A DNA stretch of 64,000 nucleotides from JAWLHU01 sp049324875 (GCA_049324875.1 JBMONC010000009.1:62001-126000); one strand, 5' to 3'. Numbered from the stretch's first letter, positions 49,326-56,555 are shown. The notes: a model not told the origin generated them from the letters alone. Program-made: numbers and translations.

Positions 49326-49362
49326 AGAAAAAAAGTTTCTTGTGGGCAAAACCCTCAAGAAC
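49326..49362 (-). terminator. Attenuator terminator in the CDF leader
   Basis: On the minus strand GTTCTTG pairs with CAAGAAAC (one bulged A), enclosing GGG-TTTTG-CCC, and is followed by seven T. It lies only about 15 bases before the start codon, so it acts on this gene. Confidence 0.72.
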
Positions 49363-49410
49363 GCCCGAAGACCCGTATCGCCATGCAGGGCGACACAGGT
49401 CTCCGTTCTT
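49357..49410 (-). ncRNA. Alternative hairpin (putative antiterminator or aptamer) in the CDF leader
   Basis: On the minus strand AAGAACG (49410-49404) pairs with CGTTCTT (49363-49357). Between them lies an inner stem AGACC..TCGCC with GGCGA..GGTCT. The CGTTCTT arm is the same segment that forms the 5' arm of the terminator, so the two folds exclude each other. No known riboswitch class was recognised; the GGGGAGUAG block of the manganese yybP-ykoY class is absent. Confidence 0.55.
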
Positions 49411-49422
49411 TTGCTCGTGCTA

Positions 49423-49451
49423 AGCGTAACATATCGGTCGCTCCCTGACAA
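49423..49451 (-). promoter_or_regulatory. Candidate promoter of the CDF transcript
   Basis: On the minus strand TTGTCA (49451-49446) and TACGCT (49428-49423) are 17 bases apart. The -35 is good, the -10 weak. It lies directly upstream of the structured leader. Confidence 0.5.
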
Positions 49452-49479
49452 TCCCCCGCCGGCCATTCTGCCCGCAGCG

Positions 49480-49863
49480 CTAGCCCTGCCATTCAATGGG
49501 GGGCCCCTCGGGCTCCGGCGCAGCCGTCCGGTCCGCCTCCCGGTAGATGCGGGAGCGGTTCAGCTTGATCGCCGTCTCCCCCGCTGCCTCCAGCTGCCGG
49601 TTCACCTGCTCCTCGGTCAGGTCGGGGTGGAGCGCCCGGTACTCAAAGTAGGGGGCGCCCGTCGGCCCCTCGCCCTCCACCCAGGCGACCCAGGCCTCGT
49701 CCACCCCCTCCGGGACCTCCAGCTCTACCAGGCCGCCGGAGTAGCCCCCCTTCAGACCCAGGCTCTTCTCGATCGCCTCGGCCTGGCTTTCGCCTTCCAG
49801 GGGCTGTACCAGGAAGAGCCCCCGATCCCTGACAAGCACCACATACATCGGCTGAACGGCCAT
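49480..49863 (-). CDS. Conserved-looking hypothetical protein
   Basis: A 127-residue soluble protein without signal peptide or membrane helix. It opens MAVQPMYVVLVRDRGLFLVQ, has an acidic middle (PEGVDEAWVAWVEGEG) and a helical, charged C-terminal part (LHPDLTEEQVNRQLEAAG). No family was recognised. The ATG at 49863 is chosen because AGGAGGTC lies 8 bases upstream; an upstream in-frame start at 49893 adds ten residues. It is divergent from lgt, with the starts 77 bases apart, so the two share a control region. Confidence 0.6.
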   Translation of the reverse strand: MAVQPMYVVLVRDRGLFLVQPLEGESQAEAIEKSLGLKGGYSGGLVELEVPEGVDEAWVAWVEGEGPTGAPYFEYRALHPDLTEEQVNRQLEAAGETAIKLNRSRIYREADRTAAPEPEGPPIEWQG

Positions 49864-49939
49864 GCTGGCAGACCTCCTGGCGGACCGTCCCACTTGGGAC
49901 GGGACGCGAAATGTGATAGGATGGGGCAGAGGTGAGGCC

Positions 49940-50740
49940 GTGTACCCCTACATCTTTCGGACGGAACTCTTCTCCCTCACGTGGAAGAACCTGCTGATCA
50001 TGGTCGGCATCCTGGCGGCGGTCTGGCTTTCCCAGCGCCGGTCGGCCCACAAGGGGCTGGCCTACCAGAACATGCTGCTCGATCTGGCGATCTGGCTGGT
50101 GCCCGCCGGGATCATCGGTGCCCGGGCCTGGGAGATGATCTTCACCTGGGAAGAGTATGTGGATACGCCGTGGGACCGATTCGCCATCTGGAAGGGCGGC
50201 CTCTCCATACAGGGGGCGGTGCTGGCCGGCCTGCTGGTGACCATCCTCTTCGCCCGGTGGCGGAGGGTGCGGATCTGGGAGCTGCTGGACATCATCGCAC
50301 CGCCGGTGATCCTGGGCCAGGCGATCGGACGGATCGGCTCGCTGATGAACGGCGACGCCTTCGGGCGGCCCGTCAGCGAGGTGCCGTGGTGGCCGCAGTG
50401 GTTTGGCCTGATCTACCACCCCGAGAGCCCGGCGGGGCAGATCTTTGGCAGGACCCCGCTGATCCCCGCTGAGGGGCTGGAGATGGCGGCCGGCTTCCTG
50501 ATTCTCGCCTTCCTGCTGTGGTACAGGCCCCGGCGGGAAGTGCCCGGCCGGACCGTTCTCTCCTATGCCATCCTCTACTCGGTGGCCCGGTTCCTGCTGG
50601 AGTTCCTGCGGGCCGACTCGCTGCTGATCGGCGGGGTGAAGGTGGCCCAACTCACCTCGCTCGCGGTGATCCTGATCGGCTCGATCTGGCTGATCCTGCG
50701 TTATCAGCAGGAGGAGGGGAAACAGACGGCGGCGGGATGA
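49940..50740 (+). CDS. lgt: Prolipoprotein diacylglyceryl transferase Lgt
   Basis: Lgt attaches diacylglycerol to the lipobox cysteine of prolipoproteins in the membrane. Seven membrane helices are visible and the signature GQAIGRIGSLMNGDAFGRPV is present, close to the GRxGNFxNxExxG of the family. GARAWEMIFTWEEY and IYHPESPAGQ follow the usual order. The GTG at 49940 is preferred; an earlier in-frame start at 49862 adds a poorly membrane-like stretch. The length is 266 residues. The stop codon lies inside the terminator hairpin. At least one lipoprotein substrate is encoded at the right end of the window. Confidence 0.92.
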   Translation: MYPYIFRTELFSLTWKNLLIMVGILAAVWLSQRRSAHKGLAYQNMLLDLAIWLVPAGIIGARAWEMIFTWEEYVDTPWDRFAIWKGGLSIQGAVLAGLLVTILFARWRRVRIWELLDIIAPPVILGQAIGRIGSLMNGDAFGRPVSEVPWWPQWFGLIYHPESPAGQIFGRTPLIPAEGLEMAAGFLILAFLLWYRPRREVPGRTVLSYAILYSVARFLLEFLRADSLLIGGVKVAQLTSLAVILIGSIWLILRYQQEEGKQTAAG

Positions 50741-50757
50741 TCCCGCCGCCTTCGCTT
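50728..50757. terminator. Terminator overlapping the lgt stop codon
   Basis: A 10-bp perfect stem (GGCGGCGGGA with TCCCGCCGCC) has the TGA stop of lgt as its loop, followed by TTCGCTT. It separates the convergent lgt and cupin regulator genes. Confidence 0.75.
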
Positions 50758-51352
50758 ACCCCTCGATCACCCCGGTCGGCTGCTCCAGGTCCTCGCATTC
50801 GTTGCACTCCAGCATGTGCTCCATCGAGCCGGAGGTGACGCAGAGGACCCGGGCGGTGGTCTGGCCGCAGTTCTCCACCCGATGCGGGATGTAGCCGTTC
50901 CAGTGGAGCGAGTCACCGGCGTGGAGGATGACCGACTCATCCGCCTGGGTATAGCGGACGGTCCCCTCCACCACCAGGTGGCACTCCTCGCCCTCGTGGG
51001 AATGGTTATCCCCGCCGGTGCTGGTCCCCGGTGCGAGCTCGATCATCATCATCTTCAAATGGCGCCCCCGTGCGGAGAGGAACCGGACGTTGATGCCCTC
51101 GCCGCCCACGGAGTAGCCCTGCCGCTCATTCGCCCGCACCACGTGGATCTTCTCCTCCTCGGAGAGGAAGAGGAAGGCGATGGGCACGGAGAGCCCGGCG
51201 GAGAGGCGCTCCAGGGCCTGCAAGGAAGGCGACGCCTTGTCGTTCTCCAACTGGCAGATGAACCCCTTGGAGAGACCGCTGCGCTCAGAGAGCTCCTGCA
51301 GCGTGATACCCTTCTGAGTCCGAGTCTGCCGGATTCTGTTGCCGAGCGACAT
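50756..51352 (-). CDS. XRE-family regulator with C-terminal cupin domain
   Basis: Residues 5-60 form a Cro/C1-type helix-turn-helix (IRQTRTQKGITLQELSERSG, LSKGFICQLENDKASPSLQA). Residues 105-180 are a cupin barrel (GGDNHSHEGEECHLVVEG, ILHAGDSLHWNGYIPHRVEN). Regulators of this plan, such as SinR/PuuR-like proteins, sense a small ligand in the cupin pocket. The C-terminal tail has CNECED, a short Cys pair. It follows the ECF sigma gene by 24 bases on the same strand, with AGGGGGGAAG before the ATG, so the two are probably cotranscribed. Confidence 0.88.
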   Translation of the reverse strand: MSLGNRIRQTRTQKGITLQELSERSGLSKGFICQLENDKASPSLQALERLSAGLSVPIAFLFLSEEEKIHVVRANERQGYSVGGEGINVRFLSARGRHLKMMMIELAPGTSTGGDNHSHEGEECHLVVEGTVRYTQADESVILHAGDSLHWNGYIPHRVENCGQTTARVLCVTSGSMEHMLECNECEDLEQPTGVIEG

Positions 51353-51376
51353 CGATTTCGCTTCCCCCCTGCAATG

Positions 51377-52063
51377 CTATGCCAAGTCTGCGGAAGATGC
51401 GGAAGCGTATCCGGGAACCTGAACACCAGCGTCCAGGACTCGCTTGAGCGCCTGCCGGGCCCGGTGCAGCCGGGCCTTCAGGGCGCCGACCTCAATGCCC
51501 AGCAGGTCGGCCACCTGGCTGTTGGACAGGTCCTCGAGGTCACGCAGCTCCAGCAGGCGCCGCTGGCTCTCGGGAAGCTTGTCAAGAGCAGCCCGGACCA
51601 CGTTCTCCCGGTACTGCTGTTCAATGTACACATCAGGGTTGTCGGCGGGTTCATCATCAAGAATCGCCAGCGAGGTGGCCGGAGAGAACTCCAGCGTCGC
51701 CTCCAGGGATTCCGCTGCCGTGCGGCCCCGCTTGCGGCGGATGTCCAGACAGGTGTTGGCCGCCAGGCGGTAGAGCCAGGTGCCGAACCGGGAGCGCCCC
51801 TGGAACTTGGGCAGGGCAGCCATCAGCTTGACCAGGATCTCCTGCACGGCATCGAGCGCATCGTGGTGGTTGCCCAGCATCCGGAACGAGAGCCGGTAGA
51901 GTCGATCTTCGTAGCGACGAACAATCTCTTCAAACGCAGCCTTGTTCCCCTTCAGGTAGGCTGCGACCAGCTCCTCGTCGGTCGGGACGGCCACCGGGTG
52001 CGGCCGCGCACTTGGAATATGGGTCACGGGCACCTGCGAGAGCGCTACGTTTGTGCCAGCCAT
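51377..52063 (-). CDS. ECF-type RNA polymerase sigma factor
   Basis: A 228-residue extracytoplasmic-function sigma factor. Region 2 is DEELVAAYLKGNKAAFEEIV, YRLSFRMLGNHHDALDAVQE, FGTWLYRLAANTCLDIRR. Region 4 is LPESQRRLLELRDLEDLSNS with QVADLLGIEVGALKARLHRA. A long acidic linker (about residues 115-150) separates them. The ATG at 52063 follows GGGGGAGGC. No anti-sigma factor gene is adjacent, although most ECF genes have one. The next gene in the unit is a cupin regulator. Confidence 0.92.
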   Translation of the reverse strand: MAGTNVALSQVPVTHIPSARPHPVAVPTDEELVAAYLKGNKAAFEEIVRRYEDRLYRLSFRMLGNHHDALDAVQEILVKLMAALPKFQGRSRFGTWLYRLAANTCLDIRRKRGRTAAESLEATLEFSPATSLAILDDEPADNPDVYIEQQYRENVVRAALDKLPESQRRLLELRDLEDLSNSQVADLLGIEVGALKARLHRARQALKRVLDAGVQVPGYASASSADLA

Positions 52064-52126
52064 AGAGTGCCTCCCCCTTTCATGCACGACGATATGTACC
52101 AGGTAAACTTCGTTTTCTCTGAGTAA

Positions 52127-52156
52127 ACATTACCACGAGGGTTTGCCCTCAGTCAA
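52127..52156 (-). promoter_or_regulatory. Promoter of the ECF sigma gene, with a dyad in the spacer
   Basis: On the minus strand TTGACT (52156-52151) and TAATGT (52132-52127) are 18 bases apart. The spacer contains GAGGG-CAAA-CCCTC, a symmetrical element that could bind a repressor. About 65 bases separate it from the start codon. Confidence 0.55.
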
Positions 52157-52254
52157 CGGGGTTTGCCATAACAAAACGCTACTTTTGTGAGGCCAATGTA
52201 TAAGAACGGCTAAACGCTCCCTTCCCGGAAAGAATAAGAGCCGGAGGTGGTCGT

Positions 52255-52410
52255 GTGAGTGAACAGCCGCAGGGCTGCACCGGGGAGCGCTGCAAGTCCG
52301 CTGGCACCTATAGTTCCCAGGCTGGCGGAAAGCAGTACTACGACGAGGGCGAGCCCTTTGGACCCTGCCCGGTCACCCAAAAACCGACGCGCTGGGAGCG
52401 GGTCACCTGA
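52255..52410 (+). CDS. Small Cys-containing protein, degenerate zinc-ribbon-like
   Basis: A 51-residue gene with GTG start at 52255 and GCCGGAGGTGG upstream. It has three cysteines (positions 8, 13 and 38), QQYYDEGEPFGPCP-like residues in the middle (KQYYDEGEPFGPCPV) and a Trp near the end (TRWERV). Small proteins of this kind in Bacillota share GxY..YYxxGExFPxCP..W and often bind zinc with four Cys. Here one Cys is missing, so metal binding is doubtful. Function unknown. It is divergent from the ECF gene and ends at a clear terminator. Confidence 0.6.
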   Translation: MSEQPQGCTGERCKSAGTYSSQAGGKQYYDEGEPFGPCPVTQKPTRWERVT

Positions 52411-52413
52411 GCG

Positions 52414-52452
52414 GGTGCGCCCACGGGTATGGGCCCGCGGGCGCACCTTCTG
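52414..52452 (+). terminator. Terminator after the small Cys gene
   Basis: A 9-bp outer stem (GGTGCGCCC at 52414-52422 with GGGCGCACC at 52439-52447) encloses an inner GGG-CCC stem and is followed by TTCTGCTT. Confidence 0.75.
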
Positions 52453-52624
52453 CTTCCAAGCATGACCAATAATTCGGACGATGTCCATCCGACGCGAGTC
52501 GGAGCGCGGATACGATCAAAACCCTAGGAGAATCCCCTTCTCGACCTCATACCCCGCCAGGGCTGTGACACAGTACAATTGAAGGGTGGGAGTCCATGGT
52601 CAGGGAGGAGGCGATCCGTCCGAG

Positions 52625-53257
52625 ATGCACGAGACCACCGATTTTCCCTCATCAAACGGCCGGCAGGCCATCCTCCGTTCGGTCGCGGAGGTGCTGGATC
52701 AGATCGAGCGCTGCGCAGAGTTGGTGGGGGACAACCAGCAGGTGCAGGCGCTGCTGGACGACGCCGGCGACAAGCTGCGCCGAACCATCCGGGACCTGAG
52801 GCTTCAGATGTCCCCCCTGGGCGATCTGCCCCTGGACGGGCGGGATCTCCACGGGAGCCTTTCCCGGCTGGTGGAGCATGTGCGGCAGGCGCTGGGAATC
52901 CCGATGGAGGCCTTCCTGGACCCGCAGATTGGCATGGTCCTGCCGGCGGTCGAATCCGGACACGTCCTGCATCTGGTGCGGGAGGCGGTCGCCAACGCCG
53001 TCCAGCACGCGGGTGCCACCCGCATGGCGCTCCGGGCGGAGGTGGAGAACCACCGCCTGGTGATCCGCCTCTCCGACGACGGCCGCGGCTTCGATGTGAA
53101 GGCGCCCCGCTCCCCTGTTCAGGCCGGGCTGAGCGTGATGCGGCAGCGAGCGGAGGCCGCCCGCGGCCTGCTCCAGGTGGAGAGCGCCCCCGGGGCGGGC
53201 ACGATTGTGACGCTGACCGTCCCCCTGCGCACCCGGCGCCTGAGCGGACACGGATAA
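52625..53257 (+). CDS. Histidine-kinase-like ATPase lacking the phosphoacceptor histidine
   Basis: The C-terminal half is a complete HATPase_c domain: N box HLVREAVANAVQHAGATRMA, G1 LSDDGRGFD, G2 AGLSVMRQRAEAARG and VESAPGAGTIVTLTVPL. The pattern is that of NarX/DegS-type (HisKA_3) kinases. The N-terminal half, about residues 15-85, is helical (LRRTIRDLRLQM) and matches only the second dimerisation helix; the His-Asp element (ELHD) that should precede it is absent. The length is 210 residues. It has no membrane helix and no response-regulator neighbour. The ATG at 52625 is used; the frame is open from a GTG at 52586. Confidence 0.75.
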   Translation: MHETTDFPSSNGRQAILRSVAEVLDQIERCAELVGDNQQVQALLDDAGDKLRRTIRDLRLQMSPLGDLPLDGRDLHGSLSRLVEHVRQALGIPMEAFLDPQIGMVLPAVESGHVLHLVREAVANAVQHAGATRMALRAEVENHRLVIRLSDDGRGFDVKAPRSPVQAGLSVMRQRAEAARGLLQVESAPGAGTIVTLTVPLRTRRLSGHG

Positions 53258-53281
53258 TCACGGATTCCCCTGAAAATGAGG

Positions 53282-53306
53282 GCCACGGATTACACGAATC
53301 CGTGGC
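53282..53306. terminator. Hairpin after the kinase-like gene
   Basis: A 10-bp perfect stem (GCCACGGATT with AATCCGTGGC) and 5-base loop lie 25 bases after the stop. T-runs are weak on both strands. Confidence 0.55.
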
Positions 53307-53327
53307 AAAGATATGTCCCACCGCGCG

Positions 53328-53355
53328 AGACGGCCGCCCTGAGGGGCAGCCGTCT
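53328..53355. terminator. Hairpin after ypeB
   Basis: AGACGGC pairs with GCCGTCT, with an inner GCCCT-GAG-GGGC stem. It lies just past the ypeB stop on the minus strand and may end that transcript. Confidence 0.55.
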
Positions 53356-53361
53356 TCGTGG

Positions 53362-54765
53362 TTAGAGCGTGAACGTCCCGCCGTCGGTCTGGATCAGCTG
53401 GAGGATCTGCTCCTCCTCGCCGGTCTCGGCGTTGATGTAGACCAGGTAGGTGTCGGGACCCATGCGGGTCAGGACCTCGTAGGTCAGGATCTCGCCGGTG
53501 CCGGCCAGGTCGGGGATCATCGCCAGCTGGACCCGCTGGATCTGGAGGTCGGGGTTGACCTGATTTCGCGCCTGGTCGGCGGTCAGCCGGGGCTGGGCGA
53601 TGGTGCGGGGCTTGTGGTGCATCAGGTACTGGCGGGTGTCCACCGAGAGGATCTCCCCGTTGTCCAGCGCCACCTTCACCTTGATCTGGTCGGGGTAGAT
53701 CACCACCCCGTTCTCCCGGTAGGCGTAGGCGATGGTCGCGGCGCCCTCCTCCACCTGCCCGTACGTCGGCATCATGTTGGGATAGCCGGCGGAGGCCAGG
53801 TACTGCTGGCCGATGGCCTGGGCCCGGCTCAGGTCGATGGTGGGGGCGCCGATCATCCGGCTGTTCAGGATCTGCAGCAGGTGTCCGCCGTTGCGGGTGA
53901 TATCGACCGTGACGGTATAGGCCTCGCCCCGGGCGTCACCCGGGGTGAGCTGGAAGCTGTAGGCGGGTATGTTCCCCTCCAGGGTGTTCACGTTGGCCGT
54001 CCTGTATCGGTCGGCCTGGGGGAAGTAGGTGCTCAGCCGCTTGCCCGCATCCTCCTGGGTGACGGGCATGCCGGAGACGGCCGGCGCGGCCCGGTCCACG
54101 TGGTCGGAGAACGGCCCGTCATAGATGAAGACAGGCAGCTTGTCCATCGCCTGGGTCACCTGCTCGAAGCCGCCCGGCACCATCGAGGCCGGCGCCTGGT
54201 CCGAGGGGTTGGGCTTGGCCGGGCTGACGGGGCCCCGGGTCAGGGTCGCCCAGTTGAACCGGGTCGGCTGATGCCACCGGAAGATCCCCTGGTTGTACTC
54301 CGCCATGACGGCGTTCATGTGCTGGCTCAGCCCGGCGGACGACTCCTTCAGGCGGGCCAGCTCGGCCCGCTCCCGGGGCCCCATCATCCGCCCGGCGGCC
54401 TCATTGCGCAGCAGCGAGAGGGAGAAGTCGCCCACCTGCTGCAGGAACTTGCCGGTGGAGGCGGAGAGCTGGGGCGGCAGCGGGAGCGAGGTGAAGGCGT
54501 CGACGGCGGCGGAGGCGTGCCGGTTCACATCGGCCATGTAACGCATGTTCTGCATCACGTTGGCGCTCACCAGCCCCTTGCCCAGCAGCGCCTGGATCTC
54601 CTCCACATGGTAGGCGAGGTCGACGAAGTTCCGCTGCCGCTCGGCCTCCAGGGCGTTGGCCAGGTCGTTGTTGTGGGCGTTCAGGCGGTAGGTCCAGACC
54701 CCCCAGACGCCGAGAATGACCGCCGCCAGGAGGCCGACCGGCAGCCAGTAGCTGACTCTGCGCAT
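53362..54765 (-). CDS. ypeB: Germination protein YpeB
   Basis: YpeB stabilises and localises the cortex-lytic enzyme SleB in spores. The protein has one N-terminal membrane helix (residues 6-25), a helical domain (about 30-230, with LEAERQRNFVDLAYHVEEIQ) and C-terminal repeats of PepSY type (about 240-467; GEAYTVTVDITRNGGHLLQI, DNGEILSVDTRQYL). The length of 467 residues is typical. It follows sleB with 12 bases between, the standard sleB-ypeB operon of endospore formers. Confidence 0.94.
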   Translation of the reverse strand: MRRVSYWLPVGLLAAVILGVWGVWTYRLNAHNNDLANALEAERQRNFVDLAYHVEEIQALLGKGLVSANVMQNMRYMADVNRHASAAVDAFTSLPLPPQLSASTGKFLQQVGDFSLSLLRNEAAGRMMGPRERAELARLKESSAGLSQHMNAVMAEYNQGIFRWHQPTRFNWATLTRGPVSPAKPNPSDQAPASMVPGGFEQVTQAMDKLPVFIYDGPFSDHVDRAAPAVSGMPVTQEDAGKRLSTYFPQADRYRTANVNTLEGNIPAYSFQLTPGDARGEAYTVTVDITRNGGHLLQILNSRMIGAPTIDLSRAQAIGQQYLASAGYPNMMPTYGQVEEGAATIAYAYRENGVVIYPDQIKVKVALDNGEILSVDTRQYLMHHKPRTIAQPRLTADQARNQVNPDLQIQRVQLAMIPDLAGTGEILTYEVLTRMGPDTYLVYINAETGEEEQILQLIQTDGGTFTL

Positions 54766-54777
54766 CGTACACTCCCC

Positions 54778-55458
54778 TTACTTCGCGAAGACGTGGTTGG
54801 CGATCTGCTTGATGATCGGTCGGGACCAGATCCACTTGGAGACGGGCTTGGAGGGGTTCCAGAAGAAGACCGCCCCGCCCGAGGGATCCCAGCCGTTGAG
54901 GGCGTCCCGCGCCGCCCGGACCGAACTGGCGGTCGGTGGCTGGTAGATGCTCCCGTTGGAGACCGACTCGAAGGCGTGGGTCTGGTAGACGACCCCGGCC
55001 AGGGTGTTGGGGAAGCGGGGGTCCCGCACCCGGTTGAGGATGACGGCCCCGACCGCCACCTGGCCCTCGTAGGGCTCGCCCTTCGCCTCGGCGGAGATCA
55101 CCCGGGCCAGCAGGTCCCGGTCGCCGGCCCGGCTGGCAACCCCGGTCCGGCCCCCGCCCGCCGGACCCCTGCCGGCGATCCCAAGGGCCCCGTAGGTCTG
55201 GGGTCCGACGACGCCGTCGACCCGAAGCCCGTTCCGCCGCTGGAACCAGGTGACGGCGGCGTACATCTGGCGACCGTAGATGCAGTCGATCGCTCCCCGG
55301 TAGTAGCCCCAGGCCTTCAGCTTGCGCTGGACCTGGCAGACATCGTTGCCGCGGCTTCCCCACCGCAGCGTGGCTTGCGGGGCGGCTCCCGCCTGCCATG
55401 GAAAGGTGACCGCGAGCAGGATGGCGAGCAGAGCCCCGACTGCGATGCGCTTGCGCAC
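54778..55458 (-). CDS. sleB: Spore cortex-lytic enzyme SleB
   Basis: SleB cuts muramic-lactam-containing cortex peptidoglycan at germination. It has a signal peptide (residues 1-26, VGALLAILLAVTFPWQAGAA), a peptidoglycan-binding domain (about 30-90; GNDVCQVQRKLKAWGYYRG, VVGPQTYGALG) and a hydrolase domain (about 108-226) with the catalytic Glu in RVISAEAKGEPYEGQVAVGA. The ending NHVFAK is typical. The GTG at 55458 is chosen for its fit to the signal peptide and AAAGGGG upstream; the ATG at 55638 lies beyond the riboswitch promoter and is not used. Confidence 0.95.
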   Translation of the reverse strand: MRKRIAVGALLAILLAVTFPWQAGAAPQATLRWGSRGNDVCQVQRKLKAWGYYRGAIDCIYGRQMYAAVTWFQRRNGLRVDGVVGPQTYGALGIAGRGPAGGGRTGVASRAGDRDLLARVISAEAKGEPYEGQVAVGAVILNRVRDPRFPNTLAGVVYQTHAFESVSNGSIYQPPTASSVRAARDALNGWDPSGGAVFFWNPSKPVSKWIWSRPIIKQIANHVFAK

Positions 55459-55539
55459 GTTCCGTACCCCTTTCCGATCCGTGAATGGTTCGTTTCGCCT
55501 CGTTAACGTGCCACCAGGGAAGGCTTGATATGCCACCCG

Positions 55540-55568
55540 TTGATTCCTGCGGGCGAAAGGGGTATACT
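55540..55568 (+). promoter_or_regulatory. Sigma-A promoter of the thiT transcript
   Basis: TTGATT (55540-55545) and TATACT (55563-55568) are 17 bases apart. The TPP aptamer starts about 25 bases downstream. Confidence 0.85.
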
Positions 55569-55600
55569 TGGGTTGCGCACAAGGATATGGCATCAGACCG

Positions 55601-55693
55601 CTAGGGGAGCCGTAGAGCCGGCTGAGAACCGAGGTCACAACCTTGGGACCCTAATCACCTGATCCGGGTTATACCGGCGTAGGGAAGCGAGTC
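55601..55693 (+). ncRNA. TPP (THI-element) riboswitch
   Basis: The blocks of the thiamine pyrophosphate aptamer occur in order: AGGGGAGCCG, CGGCTGAGA, a variable stem (ACCGAGG-TCAC-AACCTTGG), GACCCT, ACCTGATCCGG and TATACCGGCGTAGGGAAG. It lies in the leader of a thiamine transporter gene and is followed by a terminator, so excess TPP should stop transcription. Confidence 0.96.
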
Positions 55694-55710
55694 TGTGGAA
55701 CCCGTCAGGG

Positions 55711-55739
55711 ACCGCAGCTCGCTGGGCTGCGGTTATTTT
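55711..55739 (+). terminator. TPP-riboswitch terminator
   Basis: An 8-bp stem (ACCGCAGC with GCTGCGGT) and 7-base loop is followed by TATTTTC. It is placed between the aptamer and the thiT ribosome site as the off-switch. Confidence 0.9.
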
Positions 55740-55777
55740 CGTGGCATGTGCGCCATCCTGATGGGAGGTCGATCGAA

Positions 55778-56329
55778 ATGTCCCAGTCGAATGCTCGCTT
55801 GCTCCGGCTTGTGGAGACCGCAATCATGATCGCGCTCGCTGTGGCCCTTTCCTATGTCAAGCTCTTCAAGATGCCCCAGGGCGGCTCTGTCACCCTGGGC
55901 AGCATGGTGCCGATCATGCTGATCGCCCTGCGCCATGGGGCGGGCTGGGGCGTGGCCACCGGCGCCATCGCCGGCCTGATTCAGTACATGCTGGAGCCGT
56001 ACTTCGTCCACCCGGTCCAGTTCCTGCTGGACTACCCGCTGGCCTTTGCCGCCCTGGGCCTCGCTGGTCTCGCCCATGGCCGGCCCTTCATGGCGGCGGC
56101 CTGGCTTGGCCCCGTCGCCCTCCTTGGCCGCTTTGTCGCCCATGTGATCTCCGGGGCCGTCTTCTTCGCCGAGTACGCCCCGGCGGGGCAGAGCCCCTGG
56201 GTCTACTCGATGATCTACAACGGGAGCTACATGCTGCCCGAGCTGGTGATCAGCGGCGTCCTGCTGATGCTGCTGCTGCCCACCCTGGAGCGGGCGCTGC
56301 CCTCCCGGGTGCGGAGCCTCAACGGCTAA
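55778..56329 (+). CDS. thiT: Thiamine ECF transporter substrate-binding subunit ThiT
   Basis: ThiT captures thiamine in the membrane for an energy-coupling-factor transporter; its energising subunits are not in this window. The 183 residues form six membrane helices. Family stretches are LVETAIMIALAVALSYVKLF, GGSVTLGSMVPIMLIALRHG, GLIQYMLEPYFVHPVQFLLD and LLGRFVAHVISGAVFFAEYA. The ATG at 55778 follows GGGAGGTC. Control by the TPP riboswitch fits the call. Confidence 0.95.
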   Translation: MSQSNARLLRLVETAIMIALAVALSYVKLFKMPQGGSVTLGSMVPIMLIALRHGAGWGVATGAIAGLIQYMLEPYFVHPVQFLLDYPLAFAALGLAGLAHGRPFMAAAWLGPVALLGRFVAHVISGAVFFAEYAPAGQSPWVYSMIYNGSYMLPELVISGVLLMLLLPTLERALPSRVRSLNG

Positions 56330-56344
56330 GGGGAGACCAAAGTG

Positions 56345-56386
56345 GGGCGCGGGCGGCCATCCCTGGTCGCCCGCGCCCTTCGTCTT
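56345..56386 (+). terminator. Terminator after thiT
   Basis: An 11-bp perfect stem (GGGCGCGGGCG at 56345-56355 with 56368-56378) is followed by TTCGTCTT. Confidence 0.8.
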
Positions 56387-56422
56387 ATGGATGGAGTCTG
56401 CTCCCGAGGGAGGAATCGGCCC

Positions 56423-56551
56423 ATGAAGCGCACGTGGAACCCCGCTCTCCTGGTAGGCGTCGCGATCATCCTCCTCTGGGCGGGGGTCTGGCTGATCGGA
56501 TACCTGACGGGCTTCCAGGGGGAGCCCCGCACCTTCTTCAAAGGTCAGTAG
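56423..56551 (+). CDS. Small membrane protein, 42 residues
   Basis: A short gene with ATG at 56423 and GAGGGAGGAATC upstream. Residues 8-28 form one membrane helix (ALLVGVAIILLWAGVWLIGY), and a short polar tail GFQGEPRTFFKGQ follows. No family was recognised. A hairpin directly behind it (56556-56580) and the thiT terminator in front make it a unit of its own. Confidence 0.55.
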   Translation: MKRTWNPALLVGVAIILLWAGVWLIGYLTGFQGEPRTFFKGQ

Positions 56552-56555
56552 CCGG

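Noticed and set aside
49312..49416. Known manganese (yybP-ykoY) or NiCo riboswitch upstream of the CDF gene
   Set aside because: The conserved core blocks of these classes were not found; only an attenuator-like pair of exclusive hairpins is visible.
53258..53361. Possible small RNA between the kinase-like gene and ypeB
   Set aside because: The region is fully explained by two convergent terminator-like hairpins; no promoter was seen.
52579..55506. A 975-codon plus-strand open frame spanning the kinase-like gene, ypeB and sleB
   Set aside because: It crosses three well-supported genes and intergenic hairpins, and its sequence is Pro/Gly/Val/Asp-rich without any domain.
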